A DNA stretch of 64,000 nucleotides from Myxococcus landrumus (lineage in GTDB: Bacteria; Myxococcota; Myxococcia; Myxococcales; Myxococcaceae), in assembly GCF_017301635.1 (NCBI RefSeq), contig NZ_CP071091.1, positions 711,001 to 775,000 on the forward strand, read 5' to 3'. A program made the translations under genes and the position numbers. Under the pieces are notes generated by a model. The model was not told the DNA's origin. It was given only the letters and a program-made list of their open reading frames with translations, and did not search any database. Numbering within the stretch: position 1 is the first letter of the stretch; every line of letters starts with the position of its first letter. Below, piece after piece: positions 1 through 8,153 of the stretch.

Positions 1-416
1 GGGAGCCGGACCGCTACCCGGACGCCATCCGGGAGATTCTCCGTTACCGGAGCTTCACCAAATTCCTGCCACGCTACTTGAAGGAAGACATCACGCTTCA
101 CGGAAACGTCATGAAACAAGGGCAGATTGCCCTGCTCTTGTTTCAGTCCGCCTTCAGAGATCCTGAGACGTTCGAAAACCCAGACGTCTTCGACGTCATG
201 CGCAAGCGCTCGCATGAGCTGCTCGCCTTCGGCGCTGGCCCGCACCGGTGCGTGGGGGAGCGGATGGCGGAAATCGAGGCTGTGATTGCGCTGAGGGAGT
301 TCTTCAAGCGCTTCCCCAAGGCGACGCTGCGGGGCAGCGAGGCGGACTGGGTGAAACACCATATGCTCGTCGCCGTGCCCCGGTCCGTGCCCGTCGTGCC
401 TGTATTGCTTTCATAG
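1..416 (+). CDS. Cytochrome P450, C-terminal part (5' end outside window)
   Basis: The reading frame is open from base 3 to the TAG at 414-416, so this is the last 137 or so residues of a longer protein. It shows the ExxR motif of helix K (EILR, near base 30) and the haem-binding loop FGAGPHRCVGER around bases 228-260, whose Cys is the axial haem ligand. P450s insert one oxygen atom into a substrate using NAD(P)H-derived electrons. No redox partner is visible beside it. It is the first of three P450s within 15 kb, which fits a natural-product tailoring block. The family call is firm; the substrate cannot be read from this fragment. Confidence 0.93.
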   Translation, partial: EPDRYPDAIREILRYRSFTKFLPRYLKEDITLHGNVMKQGQIALLLFQSAFRDPETFENPDVFDVMRKRSHELLAFGAGPHRCVGERMAEIEAVIALREFFKRFPKATLRGSEADWVKHHMLVAVPRSVPVVPVLLS

Positions 417-587
417 TCTGGCCCGCACGTCGACAGAGGCGTGTGATGAATAGTCAATGCTCCGAGGCGGCTCGGCGCGCGTGGCCTTGAATCCAGCTCG
501 CTGTATTCGCGAAAGCTGGTTTAATGCCATACAGGTGAGAGTCCTGCCTTCGCTGCGCGCCTCCGTCATTTTCCAGAAGGAGATGTG

Positions 588-1139
588 ATGATGCAGGCGC
601 CCGGGCGCGAAGAGGCGGAGGTCATCCTGCTGGATGGGACGCGCCTGCCGGGAGGCTTCGCTGTCGAGTACCAATGGCTCACCGCCCAGCTCGCCATGGG
701 CGGGATGATTGGCACCGCCTCGAATGTGGGCGTGCTGGAAGACGCGCGCATCACCCACGTCATCAACCTCCAGGAGGAGTTCGACGACGCGGCGCTGCTG
801 AAGGACACCGGCCTGGTCCTTCGATGGCTCGGGGTGCCCGACTCGCTGGAGCCCTTTCCGGCGGAGGCGCTGGGTGAGGCCCTGCGTTTCTACCGGCAGG
901 CCATCGCGAGGAGCGACCACCGCGTCTACGTCCATTGCATGGCGGGGAAGAACCGCTCGCCGCTCTTCGTGTACGCGCTGCTGCGGGCGGAGGGCTGGAC
1001 GGAGCAGGCCGCCGTGGAGGCCATTCGCCGCGCCTCTCCGGCGGCGCTCTTGCGGCGCGGCGCGCTGGAGGCTGTCGAACATCTTCTGCCGAGCCTGGTG
1101 GAAGGACGCGGAACGGAGGCGGTCTCGCGATGCGACTGA
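588..1139 (+). CDS. Dual-specificity / tyrosine-type phosphatase
   Basis: A protein of about 183 residues with the Cys-based phosphatase loop HCMAGKNRSP near bases 934-963, matching the HCxxGxxRS signature. The Cys is the nucleophile and the Arg binds phosphate. A general-acid Asp may lie in the stretch around VPDSLEPF, where this family usually has its D loop. A strong Shine-Dalgarno (AGAAGGAG, 575-582) supports the ATG at 588; GTG 585 and ATG 591 are alternatives. The 3' end overlaps the next gene by 10 bases, suggesting translational coupling to the dikinase-like protein. It may therefore remove the phosphate that the dikinase adds to a small molecule, but a role as a protein phosphatase is equally possible from sequence. 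Confidence 0.82.
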   Translation: MMQAPGREEAEVILLDGTRLPGGFAVEYQWLTAQLAMGGMIGTASNVGVLEDARITHVINLQEEFDDAALLKDTGLVLRWLGVPDSLEPFPAEALGEALRFYRQAIARSDHRVYVHCMAGKNRSPLFVYALLRAEGWTEQAAVEAIRRASPAALLRRGALEAVEHLLPSLVEGRGTEAVSRCD

Positions 1140-2791
1140 GCGCTGAAATCCAGACCGTCGTCCCCTCCGAGGCGGTCTGGGAGAGTCCCGTCCCCGGGGC
1201 CCACTGGCTGCGGACATGGCGGCTGGGGGAGTGGCTGCGTGAGCCGCTGTCGCCGCTCTTCGAGACGTTGCTCCTGCCCGTGCTGACGAAGGGGAGGGAG
1301 CACTCCGGCAGCGGACGGTTCGGCTTCCGGATGCCTCGGGCGTGGCACATGCAGCGGCCGTCGTACATGGTGGCGAACGGCTACTTCTTCGCGCGCGCCG
1401 ACCCCGACCCGTTGAGCGTGCTCCTCCTTCCTCCGCGCTTCCTCTTCTCCGAGCTGCGGGGAGGTTGGGTCGACCGGTGGGAGCAGCAGGGGATTCGCGC
1501 GTACATCGACCGGCTGGAGGGCTATGGCCGCCAGGTGGAGGCGGCGGGCTCCTCGGTCGAGCTGCTTCACGCGCTCGACCAGCTCGCGCTCGACGTGGCG
1601 GAGGTCTGGTACGTCCTGAGCCTGGCTTCGGGTGGCGCGGCGCCGCTCATGCAGTTCCTGCGAGGCGTGGGGGGCCGGGAGCTTCGCGACGTGCTTGGAG
1701 AGGATCAGCTCATCCTCTATCGCGGCTTCTGGACGCGCTCCCTGGAGGCCCAGCGCAGCGTGTACCTGCTCGCGCAGGAGGTGGCCTCCACCCCGGGCCT
1801 CGAGGGCTGGCTGGACGAGAGCGCACTGCCTCGGCTCCTCCGGGAGCCGCAGGAGGTGGGCGTGGCGACGGACTTCCGCCAGCGTGTCCTCCAGCACCTC
1901 GAGCTGTATGGGCATGAGACGTCGGTGCTCGACTTCGCGACGCCCACGCTGGCGGAGAGCCCCGGACCGCTCGCCATCGCGCTGCGCTGTTACAGCTCCG
2001 CCCAGGCCGCCGACCCCGAGCAGACCGTTGAGCGACTGCAGCGGGAGCGCGAGGAGGCGACGGAGAAGCTGCGGGGGCTGCTGCGAGGTCCTCGGCGCCT
2101 GCTGTTCGACACGTTGCTGAGGCGCGGGCAGCGCTACGCCGTGGCGCGCGAGGACTCGGTGTTCTACCTGCAGATGGGGTGGCCCGTCTTCCGCGCGCTG
2201 CTCCTCGAATTGGGACGCCGCCTCGCCGAGAAGGGCACCCTCGCCGCGCCGGACGACGTCTTCTACCTCACCACCGGAGAGCTGCATGTGCATGCCCTCC
2301 ATCGGCTCGGCCAGAAGCTGGTGGGGGAGGTCGCGGAGCGGAAGGCGCGGCGCGAGGCCCGACGACAGCTCACCCCGCCCGTGCGCATTCCGGCGGAGGC
2401 TTCGGCCTGGGGCGCGGCGATGCGCTGGCCCGTCAACCTCCGGCAGTTGTGCGCGGAGACGGAGTCCACGGCGTCCGTTCTCCAGGGCACCGCGGCCAGC
2501 CCGGGCCGTGTGCGCGCGGTCGCGCGAGTGCTGACCTCGCCCGCGGAGTTCGACCGGCTCGAGGAGGGCAATGTCCTGGTCGCGGTGGCCACCACGCCCA
2601 CCTGGACGCCGCTGTTCGCGCGCGCCTCGGCGGTGGTCACCGACGTGGGCGCCATCTCCTCGCACAGCTCCATTGTCGCGCGCGAGTACGGAATCCCCGC
2701 CGTCGTCGGCACCCAGCAGGCCACCCGCGTGATTCGCGATGGCCAGATGGTGACCGTCGACGGCACCGCGGGTCGGGTCCACCTGGAATAG
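1130..2791 (+). CDS. PEP-synthase/rifampicin phosphotransferase-like protein: substrate domain plus phospho-histidine domain, no ATP-grasp domain
   Basis: A 553-residue protein starting at ATG 1130, which overlaps the phosphatase stop region. The last 100 residues are a PEP-utiliser swivelling domain with the motif SHSSIVAREYGIPAVVG. The His at about position 512 is the residue phosphorylated in this superfamily. The preceding 450 or so residues are helix-rich and match in size the antibiotic-binding domain of rifampicin phosphotransferase. The N-terminal ATP-grasp domain normally present in such enzymes is absent here but is encoded alone at 17343-18185. Known enzymes of this type transfer the beta-phosphate of ATP to the His and then to a substrate. 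I infer phosphorylation of a pathway intermediate or product, for example as protection. Confidence 0.8.
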   Translation: MRLSAEIQTVVPSEAVWESPVPGAHWLRTWRLGEWLREPLSPLFETLLLPVLTKGREHSGSGRFGFRMPRAWHMQRPSYMVANGYFFARADPDPLSVLLLPPRFLFSELRGGWVDRWEQQGIRAYIDRLEGYGRQVEAAGSSVELLHALDQLALDVAEVWYVLSLASGGAAPLMQFLRGVGGRELRDVLGEDQLILYRGFWTRSLEAQRSVYLLAQEVASTPGLEGWLDESALPRLLREPQEVGVATDFRQRVLQHLELYGHETSVLDFATPTLAESPGPLAIALRCYSSAQAADPEQTVERLQREREEATEKLRGLLRGPRRLLFDTLLRRGQRYAVAREDSVFYLQMGWPVFRALLLELGRRLAEKGTLAAPDDVFYLTTGELHVHALHRLGQKLVGEVAERKARREARRQLTPPVRIPAEASAWGAAMRWPVNLRQLCAETESTASVLQGTAASPGRVRAVARVLTSPAEFDRLEEGNVLVAVATTPTWTPLFARASAVVTDVGAISSHSSIVAREYGIPAVVGTQQATRVIRDGQMVTVDGTAGRVHLE

Positions 2792-2806
2792 CGAGGAGCG
2801 TCGCCG

Positions 2807-4237
2807 ATGAGAACGGGTCCTCAGTACCTCCAGAGCCTCGATGACGGCCGGCAGGTGTTCCTCTCCGGCATCCGGGTGCGCGACGTGGCGGCGCACCCGG
2901 CGCTCGCGGGCTGCGCGCGCACGCTCGCGAACCTCTACGACGCGCAGGTCCGGCCCGAGCTCCAGGACCTGCTGACGATGGAAGGCCCGGCCGGCAAGCG
3001 CGTCAGCCTCGCCTGGATGGTGCCGAAGAGCACCGCGGACCTGGAGCGGCGGCGCCGGATGATTGAGCACCTGGCCCGCCAGCAGGGCGGCACCATGGGC
3101 CGGCTGCCCGACTACGTCCCGCTCATCGCCCTGGGGTTGTATTCCGCGCGCGGGCAGCTCGCGCGCGCCTCCCCGGAGTGGGCGGGCAACGTCGAGCGCT
3201 ACTTCAACACCTGTCGCGACGCGGACCTGCTCCTCACGCACAGCTTCGCGGACCGGCAGATCGACCGCTCCAAGCCCAGCGCGGCGCTCAACCACCTCCA
3301 GGTGGTGAGTCGCGACTCGGAGCACCTCGTCGTCCGAGGCATCAAGTCCATGGCGACGCTGGGGCCGCTCGCCAACGAGTACCTGGTGCTGACGCCTCCG
3401 CGCGCCGGGCTCGCGCCGCAACAAGCGCTCTTCTTCTCAGTGCCCGTGGCCACGCCGGGCCTGCGCTTCATCTGCCGCCAGCCCTTCTCGGAGGGGGCGC
3501 CCGCGGACTTCCCGCTCAGCTCCCGCTTCGATGAGATGGACGCCTGGGCCGTCTTCGACGACGTGCGTATCCCGCTGTCGCGCGTCTTCCTCGCGGAGAA
3601 CGTCGACGTGCTCCAGGCGGCCTGGCGGCAGGTGAACGTCTTCGCCTACCACCACATCCTCATCCGCATGGCCGTGAAGGCGGAGCTCTTCGCGGGGGTC
3701 AGCTCCCTGGTGGCCCAGCAACTGGGGACCTCGCAGTTCGAGCGGGTGAAGGAGGAGCTCGCGGACATCCTCCGGCACGTGGAGACACTGCGCGCCTTCA
3801 TCCGCGCCGCGGAGGCCGACCCTGTCCTCACGCGCGAGGGCATCGCCATGCCCAACCCGCGCACGCTGATGGTCGCTCACATGTACGCGGTGGAGCAGCA
3901 CCCCCGCCTCCAGCAGACGCTGCTCTCGCTGTGCGGCCAGGGCGTCCTCATGGCGCCCACCCACGCGGAGCTCGGCAGCGGCGAACTGCAAGAGGACTTG
4001 GAGCACTACCTCTCCGGCGGGCCCACGGCGCCCGCGGACCGGGTGCGCCTGTTCCGGCTGGCCTGGGACCTGGCGGGCGGCGCGTTCGCCACGCGGCAGG
4101 TGTTGTTCGAGCAGTTCAACGGCCGGGACCTGGCGCGCAACCGGCTCCAGTTCGCGCAGAGCTACGACGTGTCCACGTTCGAGCAGATGGCCCGGAGGCT
4201 CGCGGGAATCGAGCCGGGAGAGGAGCAGGGGCGATGA
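2807..4237 (+). CDS. HpaB/PvcC-type FAD-dependent monooxygenase
   Basis: A 476-residue protein, the usual length of the 4-hydroxyphenylacetate 3-monooxygenase large-component family. It begins with the family-typical RTGPQYLQSLDDGR and shows ADRQIDR and FDDVRIPLSRVF segments, which align with the acyl-CoA-dehydrogenase-like flavin-binding core. Members hydroxylate phenols ortho to an existing OH using FADH2 from a separate reductase; some act on tethered or free aromatic natural-product intermediates. No flavin reductase is seen nearby, so one would be supplied from elsewhere. It starts 15 bases after the dikinase-like gene and its TGA overlaps the ATG of the amidohydrolase (ATGA at 4234), so all are probably cotranscribed. 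An aromatic substrate is implied but not proven. Confidence 0.88.
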   Translation: MRTGPQYLQSLDDGRQVFLSGIRVRDVAAHPALAGCARTLANLYDAQVRPELQDLLTMEGPAGKRVSLAWMVPKSTADLERRRRMIEHLARQQGGTMGRLPDYVPLIALGLYSARGQLARASPEWAGNVERYFNTCRDADLLLTHSFADRQIDRSKPSAALNHLQVVSRDSEHLVVRGIKSMATLGPLANEYLVLTPPRAGLAPQQALFFSVPVATPGLRFICRQPFSEGAPADFPLSSRFDEMDAWAVFDDVRIPLSRVFLAENVDVLQAAWRQVNVFAYHHILIRMAVKAELFAGVSSLVAQQLGTSQFERVKEELADILRHVETLRAFIRAAEADPVLTREGIAMPNPRTLMVAHMYAVEQHPRLQQTLLSLCGQGVLMAPTHAELGSGELQEDLEHYLSGGPTAPADRVRLFRLAWDLAGGAFATRQVLFEQFNGRDLARNRLQFAQSYDVSTFEQMARRLAGIEPGEEQGR

Positions 4238-5403
4238 GCAACACCGTTGCTGACAAGGCTCGGTCCTCGCTGACGGTCGACATGGACCGGCACGTCCAGG
4301 AGACGTGGCGCATCTTCCAGGACTACGCCGAGCCGCAGTTCCGCTCGCACGTCTACCGCAAGGTGGACCTGCCGGACGGCTCGTCGCGCATCGCCATCGG
4401 CGAGCGGGTGATGGCGTTCTCCGGGGCCATGTGGGACGACCCCTACGCGAACCGGATGTTCGACGACCACCGCTTCTGGCCGAACCACCCGCTGCGCGAG
4501 GGCTTCGACCCGAAGGGCTACCTGTCGACGATGGACGCGGAGGGCATCGACGTGGCGCTGCTCACGCCCACGCTCGCCCTGGGCAACGCCACCATTCCCA
4601 ACGGCATCGCCGGCTCCGCGCTCTGCCGCGCCTACGGTCGCTGGGTGGCCGAGTTCGCGAGCACCGCGCCGAAGCGGCTGCGGCCCGTGTACCCCGTCAA
4701 CCTGCACGATGTGACTCTGGCCGTGAAGGACGCGCGCTGGGCCATCGAGACGCTGGGCCTCGCGGGCTTCCTGGTCGTCCCGCTGCCGGTGGGAGAGCGC
4801 GCGCTGCACGACGCCGCGTTGGACCCGTTCTGGAGCCTCGCGCAGGAATTGGATGTCCCCATCCAGGTGCACACCATCTCCTCGCTGCCGGACGCGGAGG
4901 GACGCGGGCCGCTGGTGGACGTGGTCGCGGGGGCGAAGCGGTTTGGCGGGAGCCTCTTCTTGCACCACCTCGTCTCCCACCGCATCGAGCAGCAGCTCGC
5001 GCTCGCCAGCCTCATCGCGGGCGGGGTGCTGGAGCGCTTCCCGAAGCTGCGGCTCGTCTTCGTCGAGGCGGGCGGCGAGTGGGTGAGGGGATGGCTGGCG
5101 GAGATGGACGCCCGCTACGACTCCCCGATGATGAGGCGCAGCGTGCCCTGGCTCACGCTGCGGCCCAGTGAGTACTTCCAGCGGCAATGCCTGGCGGCGT
5201 TCCACGCCAACGAGCCCTTGCGCGGCGCCCTCGGCAAGGAGCTGGGCGCGGGGCAGCTCGCGTGGGCCTCTGACTATCCCCATCACGACTCGCTCTTCCC
5301 GGGCGCCGGTGAGGCGGTGCGCAAGGAGGTCTCGACGCTGGCGCTGGAGGACCAGGAACGAATCCTCGGAGGAAACGCAGCACGCTTCTACGGGTGGGTG
5401 TGA
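4234..5403 (+). CDS. Amidohydrolase-2 family metal-dependent hydrolase/decarboxylase
   Basis: A 389-residue protein of the ACMSD/gamma-resorcylate decarboxylase-like amidohydrolase family. The first metal-binding region reads VDMDRHVQET near residue 16, a variant of the usual DxHxH in which the spacing is altered. The later conserved parts are clear: QVHT (mid-protein His), FLHHLVSH, FPKLRLVFVEAGG and the C-terminal WASDYPHHDS with the catalytic Asp. Family members decarboxylate aromatic acids or hydrolyse C-N/C-O bonds. The ATG at 4234 is chosen because it overlaps the upstream stop; the frame is open further upstream but there it overlaps the HpaB-like gene. Pairing with an aromatic hydroxylase suggests action on an aryl intermediate. 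Confidence 0.85.
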   Translation: MSNTVADKARSSLTVDMDRHVQETWRIFQDYAEPQFRSHVYRKVDLPDGSSRIAIGERVMAFSGAMWDDPYANRMFDDHRFWPNHPLREGFDPKGYLSTMDAEGIDVALLTPTLALGNATIPNGIAGSALCRAYGRWVAEFASTAPKRLRPVYPVNLHDVTLAVKDARWAIETLGLAGFLVVPLPVGERALHDAALDPFWSLAQELDVPIQVHTISSLPDAEGRGPLVDVVAGAKRFGGSLFLHHLVSHRIEQQLALASLIAGGVLERFPKLRLVFVEAGGEWVRGWLAEMDARYDSPMMRRSVPWLTLRPSEYFQRQCLAAFHANEPLRGALGKELGAGQLAWASDYPHHDSLFPGAGEAVRKEVSTLALEDQERILGGNAARFYGWV

Positions 5404-5408
5404 GGCAC

Positions 5409-6344
5409 ATGGCCATGGAAATCCAGTGGGAAGCCCAGGCACGGGCGCTGTTCCAGGACCTGATGGGAAAGGGGCCTCCAGAGGCCTTCAAGGACTCGGC
5501 CTCGGCCGCCATCGAGCGGGAGGCGGAGCGCGGCGCCCGAGCGCGCGGCGTCAACCAGATTGAGCGGGAGGATGTCGCGCGGGCGTGCCTGCACGTGGCG
5601 CCTCCGGCCTTCCGGCCGCGGGTGATGAAGAACCTCGCCGCCCATGGCCTGGACGGCAATGCCTTCCTTCCTCCGGACAAGCAGGTCGCCGCGCCTCCCG
5701 CCGCCCCGAAGAAGCTGGAGGACTCCTATGACTCCGAATGGGACCGCGTGCACGCGCGGCTCGCGGGCCACCGGGAGGAAGTCTCACGCATCTACGCCAT
5801 GAAGAAGCGGACGGGGCCGTTGCGCGTGCTGGACCTCGCGTGTGGCACCGGCAAGCACCTGCAGGAGTTCGCTCGCGACGGACACGTCTGCCACGGCGTG
5901 GACCAGCAAGGCTGGAAGCTGGACAAGGCCGCCGAGCAGGCTCGCGCGCAGGGCCTGGACATCGCGTTCACCAACGCGGACCTGAAGACGCTGGCGCTGT
6001 CGGGCACGTTCGACCTGGTGGTGTGCCTCTACGCGATGAGCACCATGACCTCCGACGAGGACGCGCGGGCCACGCTGGACGTCGCCCGCCGTCACCTCGC
6101 CGAGGACGGCCTCTTCGTCTTCAACGTCATCAACAAGGCGGCCAACACGGACCCGAACGCTCCCATGTACCGCTCCGTGCATGTGGAGCACCACCTGCGC
6201 GACTACACGTTCGAGGAGGTGGTGGAGCTCTTGAGAGGGGCGGGACTCGAGCCTGGGCCGACCCAGTCCTCGACGGTGTTGGACGTGAAGGACCTGGACC
6301 TGTTCATCGCAGCCCGGCATGGGAGCGCGCCCCATGGAAAGTAG
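5409..6344 (+). CDS. SAM-dependent methyltransferase with N-terminal PCP_red-like helical domain
   Basis: About 311 residues. Residues 1-75 or so resemble the PCP_red module found at the end of protochlorophyllide-reductase B subunits and beside some radical SAM enzymes (pattern W-x2-A, then EREAERGARARGVNQIERED). After a Pro/Ala-rich linker comes a class I methyltransferase fold with motif I VLDLACGTGKH and a later acidic turn in TNADLKTL. Possible starts are ATG 5394, 5409 and 5415; 5409 lies just after the upstream stop. The TAG at 6342-6344 overlaps the start of the first HemN-like gene. In CC-1065-type pathways a HemN-like radical SAM enzyme works with a methyltransferase-fold partner to build a cyclopropane, so a cooperating role is plausible but unproven. 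Confidence 0.82.
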   Translation: MAMEIQWEAQARALFQDLMGKGPPEAFKDSASAAIEREAERGARARGVNQIEREDVARACLHVAPPAFRPRVMKNLAAHGLDGNAFLPPDKQVAAPPAAPKKLEDSYDSEWDRVHARLAGHREEVSRIYAMKKRTGPLRVLDLACGTGKHLQEFARDGHVCHGVDQQGWKLDKAAEQARAQGLDIAFTNADLKTLALSGTFDLVVCLYAMSTMTSDEDARATLDVARRHLAEDGLFVFNVINKAANTDPNAPMYRSVHVEHHLRDYTFEEVVELLRGAGLEPGPTQSSTVLDVKDLDLFIAARHGSAPHGK

Positions 6345-7728
6345 CTTTCCGCTCTACCGCTACTGGAGTGACTACCCCAAGCGTGACGTCGAATACGTCC
6401 GCTGGTACCCGCCCACGATGCAGGTGGTGGACGGGGAGACCATCCTGGAGGCCCTGGGCCGAGGTCCCGAGGCCGCGGCCTTCTACCTCCACATCCCGTT
6501 CTGCAAGGACGTCTGTCCCTACTGTCCCTTCAACAAGTACCGGATGCGGGATGACCGGGCCAAGGCGTTCATGGACGGCGTCCTGCGGGAGATAGACCTC
6601 GTCGCCGCGCAGCGCCACAAGCGGGGCACGAAGACGAGCGGCGGGTACTTCGGCGGTGGCACGCCCACGGCCATGGAGACGCCGGACCTGCTCCGCCTCA
6701 TCGAGCACACGCTGGAGCGCCTGCCTCCGGAGCCCGGCTCCGAAGTCACCATGGAGGCCAACCCCGACACCGTCGACCTGGAGAAGCTCCGGCAGCTTCG
6801 CGCCAGCGGCATCAACCGCATCAGCTTCGGCGTGCAGTCCTTCCGGCCCGAGTTCCTCAAGATTCTGGGGCGCACGCACGGCGTGGACGGCGCGGTGAAG
6901 GCCATCGAGCTGGCGCGGCAGGCGGGCTTCGACAACATCGCCATCGACCTCATCTACCGCGTGCCGGGGCAGACGGTGCCGCTGTGGGAGTCGGACCTGC
7001 GCAAGGCGCTGGAGCTGGGCGTGGACCACATCAGCACCTACTGCTTGTTCCTGGACCCGGGGACGCGCCTCTACAACGAGACGCTGATGGGCCACGTGGC
7101 CGCCTATCCCCCCGAGTCCGAGGAGGTGGCGATGTATCAGGCCACGCAGCAGGTGCTGGGGGCCGCGGGCTTCGTCCACTACACCATCAACGACTTCGCG
7201 CGGCGGATGGGGCGGCGCTCGGAGCACCACTTGATGAACTGGCAGGCGCCGCAGCGCAGCTACGCGGGCATGGGCCCCGGCGCGTTCAGCTACACGGAGG
7301 GAGACGAGGCCTTCCTCTACTGCACCATCCACTCGCTTCAGGAGTACCTGGATGTGTTGAAGGAGGGCCGGCTGCCGGTGCGGCTCGCCAACAAGTTGAC
7401 CCCGGAGGAGCGGCGCTCTCGTTACATGGTCATGGGGCTGCGCTGCCTGTCGGTGAGCAAGGCGGGCTTCCGTCGCCGCTTCGGCCAGGAGATGACGGAC
7501 GTGTTCGGTCCGCCCATCGAGCAGCTCAAGGAGTGGGGCCTGCTCGACGAGGACGGTGAGCAGGTCTTCATGACGGAGCGAGGCCGCCACTTCGCGTCCA
7601 ACGTACTCAAGGCCTTCTACACCCCCGCCAACCGGGGCAAGCCGCAAGCCATTGGCGTGGAGTTGCTCGCGGGCAAGGGGCTGAGCCTCGTCTCCGTGGG
7701 CCAGCAGCGCACGGAGACCGGGACATGA
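6334..7728 (+). CDS. HemN/HemW-type radical SAM enzyme (copy 1)
   Basis: A 464-residue protein from ATG 6334, which has GGGAG 10 bases upstream; ATG 6319 is an alternative. The [4Fe-4S] cluster motif is CKDVCPYC with Cys57, Cys61 and Cys64. It is followed by PFNKY, by the GGGTPT stretch typical of SAM binding in this family, and by SFGVQSF. The last 90 residues form a HemN C-terminal domain. HemN-like enzymes outside haem synthesis include class C radical SAM methylases and cyclopropanases that bind two SAM molecules. A second, similar copy follows at 8150, and an upstream methyltransferase is coupled. These neighbours argue for C-methylation or cyclopropanation in a natural-product pathway rather than porphyrin metabolism. 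Confidence 0.9.
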   Translation: MESSFPLYRYWSDYPKRDVEYVRWYPPTMQVVDGETILEALGRGPEAAAFYLHIPFCKDVCPYCPFNKYRMRDDRAKAFMDGVLREIDLVAAQRHKRGTKTSGGYFGGGTPTAMETPDLLRLIEHTLERLPPEPGSEVTMEANPDTVDLEKLRQLRASGINRISFGVQSFRPEFLKILGRTHGVDGAVKAIELARQAGFDNIAIDLIYRVPGQTVPLWESDLRKALELGVDHISTYCLFLDPGTRLYNETLMGHVAAYPPESEEVAMYQATQQVLGAAGFVHYTINDFARRMGRRSEHHLMNWQAPQRSYAGMGPGAFSYTEGDEAFLYCTIHSLQEYLDVLKEGRLPVRLANKLTPEERRSRYMVMGLRCLSVSKAGFRRRFGQEMTDVFGPPIEQLKEWGLLDEDGEQVFMTERGRHFASNVLKAFYTPANRGKPQAIGVELLAGKGLSLVSVGQQRTETGT

Positions 7729-8153
7729 GCAACGCTCTCGCCACCATCACCCCGGAGCACTGGGCCCGCATCCTGTCGACCGTCTTCGGACAGGTCTCCC
7801 AGGAGCCGCTCTGCCGGCCCATCCTCGCGTCCATCGGGAGGATTCGCTTCCAGCTCCTGCTCAAGGACCGCCCGGAGCTGAGCTACTGGGAGGAATACCT
7901 CGGCGACAAGGTGGTGCCGCATCTGGGCATCGCGGATGAGTTCCATGTGCAGGCGGAGACGACCTTCGCCGTGTTCACCGGCACGCTGCTGCGCACGCTC
8001 AGCCTGATGGAGGCCGCGGCGGACGAGGCCTACGAAATCAGGGGCGACACCGAGGCGCTCATGCGCTGCGCCAACCTGCTTCCGTACGTGATGGTGACGT
8101 TCTCGCGAGTGGTGGGCGCCGAGCTCCACCCTGAACAGGAGCGACGCTCATGA
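7725..8153 (+). CDS. Small SCP2-like protein between the two radical SAM genes
   Basis: A 142-residue protein whose ATG overlaps the stop of the first radical SAM gene and whose stop overlaps the ATG of the second (ATGA at both ends), so the three are almost certainly translated together. It has no signal peptide and no cysteine cluster beyond two scattered Cys. The pattern of a central hydrophobic strand (IRFQLLLKDRP), an Ala-rich segment and a late YEIRGDTEALMR element resembles SCP2 sterol-carrier folds, which bind lipids in a hydrophobic pocket. That suggests it holds or presents a lipophilic substrate for the radical SAM pair. The fold call is by eye and tentative; the operon link is firm. 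Confidence 0.7.
   Translation: MSNALATITPEHWARILSTVFGQVSQEPLCRPILASIGRIRFQLLLKDRPELSYWEEYLGDKVVPHLGIADEFHVQAETTFAVFTGTLLRTLSLMEAAADEAYEIRGDTEALMRCANLLPYVMVTFSRVVGAELHPEQERRS

Noticed and set aside
926..3424. Very long minus-strand open frame opposite the dikinase-like and HpaB-like genes (others at 37667-41038 and 46973-50245)
   Set aside because: These arise from high GC at third codon positions of the real plus-strand genes. They have low-complexity Arg/His/Leu-rich translations, no ribosome sites and no recognisable domains.
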